The notes beneath the pieces are model-generated. The model saw nothing but the letters and a program-made list of their open reading frames with translations, ran no database searches and was not told the DNA's origin. Positions 63,580-64,000 of a stretch of 64,000 bases of DNA are shown piece after piece. The number at the start of each line of letters is the position of its first letter. Position 1 is the stretch's first letter. The stretch lies in NCBI GenBank assembly GCA_947561395.2, contig OX387183.1:38794901-38858900 (forward strand). Direction: 5' to 3'. Source of the DNA: Buxus sempervirens (lineage: Eukaryota > Streptophyta > Magnoliopsida > Buxales > Buxaceae). The position numbers were made by a program, and so were the translations under genes.

Positions 63580-64000
63580 TCAAAGTAACAGATGAAGAGA
63601 TCAAAGAAAAATGGAAATAATATTTGTGGCAACAACAATGTCACCTAAATCTCCCTCCAGAGGGTAAGCAAAAGATGTCAAAACACCAAACTCCACTGAA
63701 AGTATGATTCTAAGTTTTCCTGTCAAAACAATACAACATTTCAATTCCAAAAGAGGATAAAAAATTACTACCATCTAAAATGAGCAGGAAACCCCAATTA
63801 AGTGTACAGAAAATTTCAGTTACCACTATTTTTAGATACCTGTCTGCCATGAATCAGATTCTTCTTCCCCAGTCTCTTAATTGTTCACATAAAAGAAACA
63901 AAATCCCTCACAAAAGAACATGAAAACACATGAATTTCACTGTTCATATTACGATTTAAACAGCTGATCTAAACAAACTACCAAAGCCAAGAAATATTAA
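63580..64000 (-). other. 5' flank of the GLR fragment
   Basis: AT-rich; would hold the promoter or 5' UTR. ATGGCAGACAG|GTATCT near 63852-63836 (minus) resembles a first-exon donor, but no acceptor downstream gives an open frame into exon 1. No other feature seen. Confidence 0.35.

Overview
The window is plant nuclear DNA, almost certainly from a eudicot with a large, retrotransposon-rich genome. The evidence is AT-rich sequence, CpG-poor except in short blocks, nested Ty3/gypsy and Ty1/copia LTR retrotransposons, plant tRNA-Met primer-binding sites, and one fragment of a plant glutamate receptor-like (GLR) gene. The species cannot be named from the sequence. There are no tRNA or rRNA genes, no CRISPR array and no bacterial features.

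Layout. 1-24357 is a nest of long (2.3-3.9 kb) LTRs of Tekay/Del-like chromovirus type, mostly on the minus strand, with ends TGTAACGCCCC / GGGGTTTTACA. Three insertions are proved by 5-bp target-site duplications (TSDs): a solo LTR at 3375-5722 (GTTCC), a complete element at 11139-23788 (GAAGT), and an LTR-like unit at 19307-23191 (GCAGC) inside the 3' LTR of that element. 24358-33979 joins pieces of at least three elements: an internal remnant, an ORF resembling the putative plant transposon protein domain, a plus-strand LTR (26459-29164), the C-terminal part of a Tat-type integrase, its 3' region and the first bases of its 3' LTR. 33980-36166 is an inverted arrangement of two LTR pieces. 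36167-46116 holds a pol-less Tat-like element: a long hairpin-word repeat array, a decayed gag, a polypurine tract (PPT) and an LTR. 46421-51904 is a young minus-strand copia-type element with a gag gene and no pol, TSD GATAT, inserted in an older LTR (46212-46420 plus 51910-53486).

53487-64000 is less repeat-dense. It holds a near-perfect 61-bp hairpin, a 262-codon reading frame for a repeat-bearing single-pass membrane protein (the only candidate intact host gene), a GGT-rich tract, one more minus-strand LTR (57939 to about 60210), tandem repeats, an LTR fragment, a GGGTC-type inverted repeat and a truncated GLR3-like gene missing its ATG and most of its exons.

The most unusual signal is a recurring architecture in unrelated repeats: arrays of short hairpin words in which the loop is constant and the two stem arms change together. 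It is clearest at 37250-38700 and appears again at 27905-28330, 32640-33240, 12958-13300, 58787-58920 and 34065-36067. Most LTRs here also carry a good 5' splice-site consensus downstream of the presumed promoter. Both patterns were read by eye and no statistics were run.
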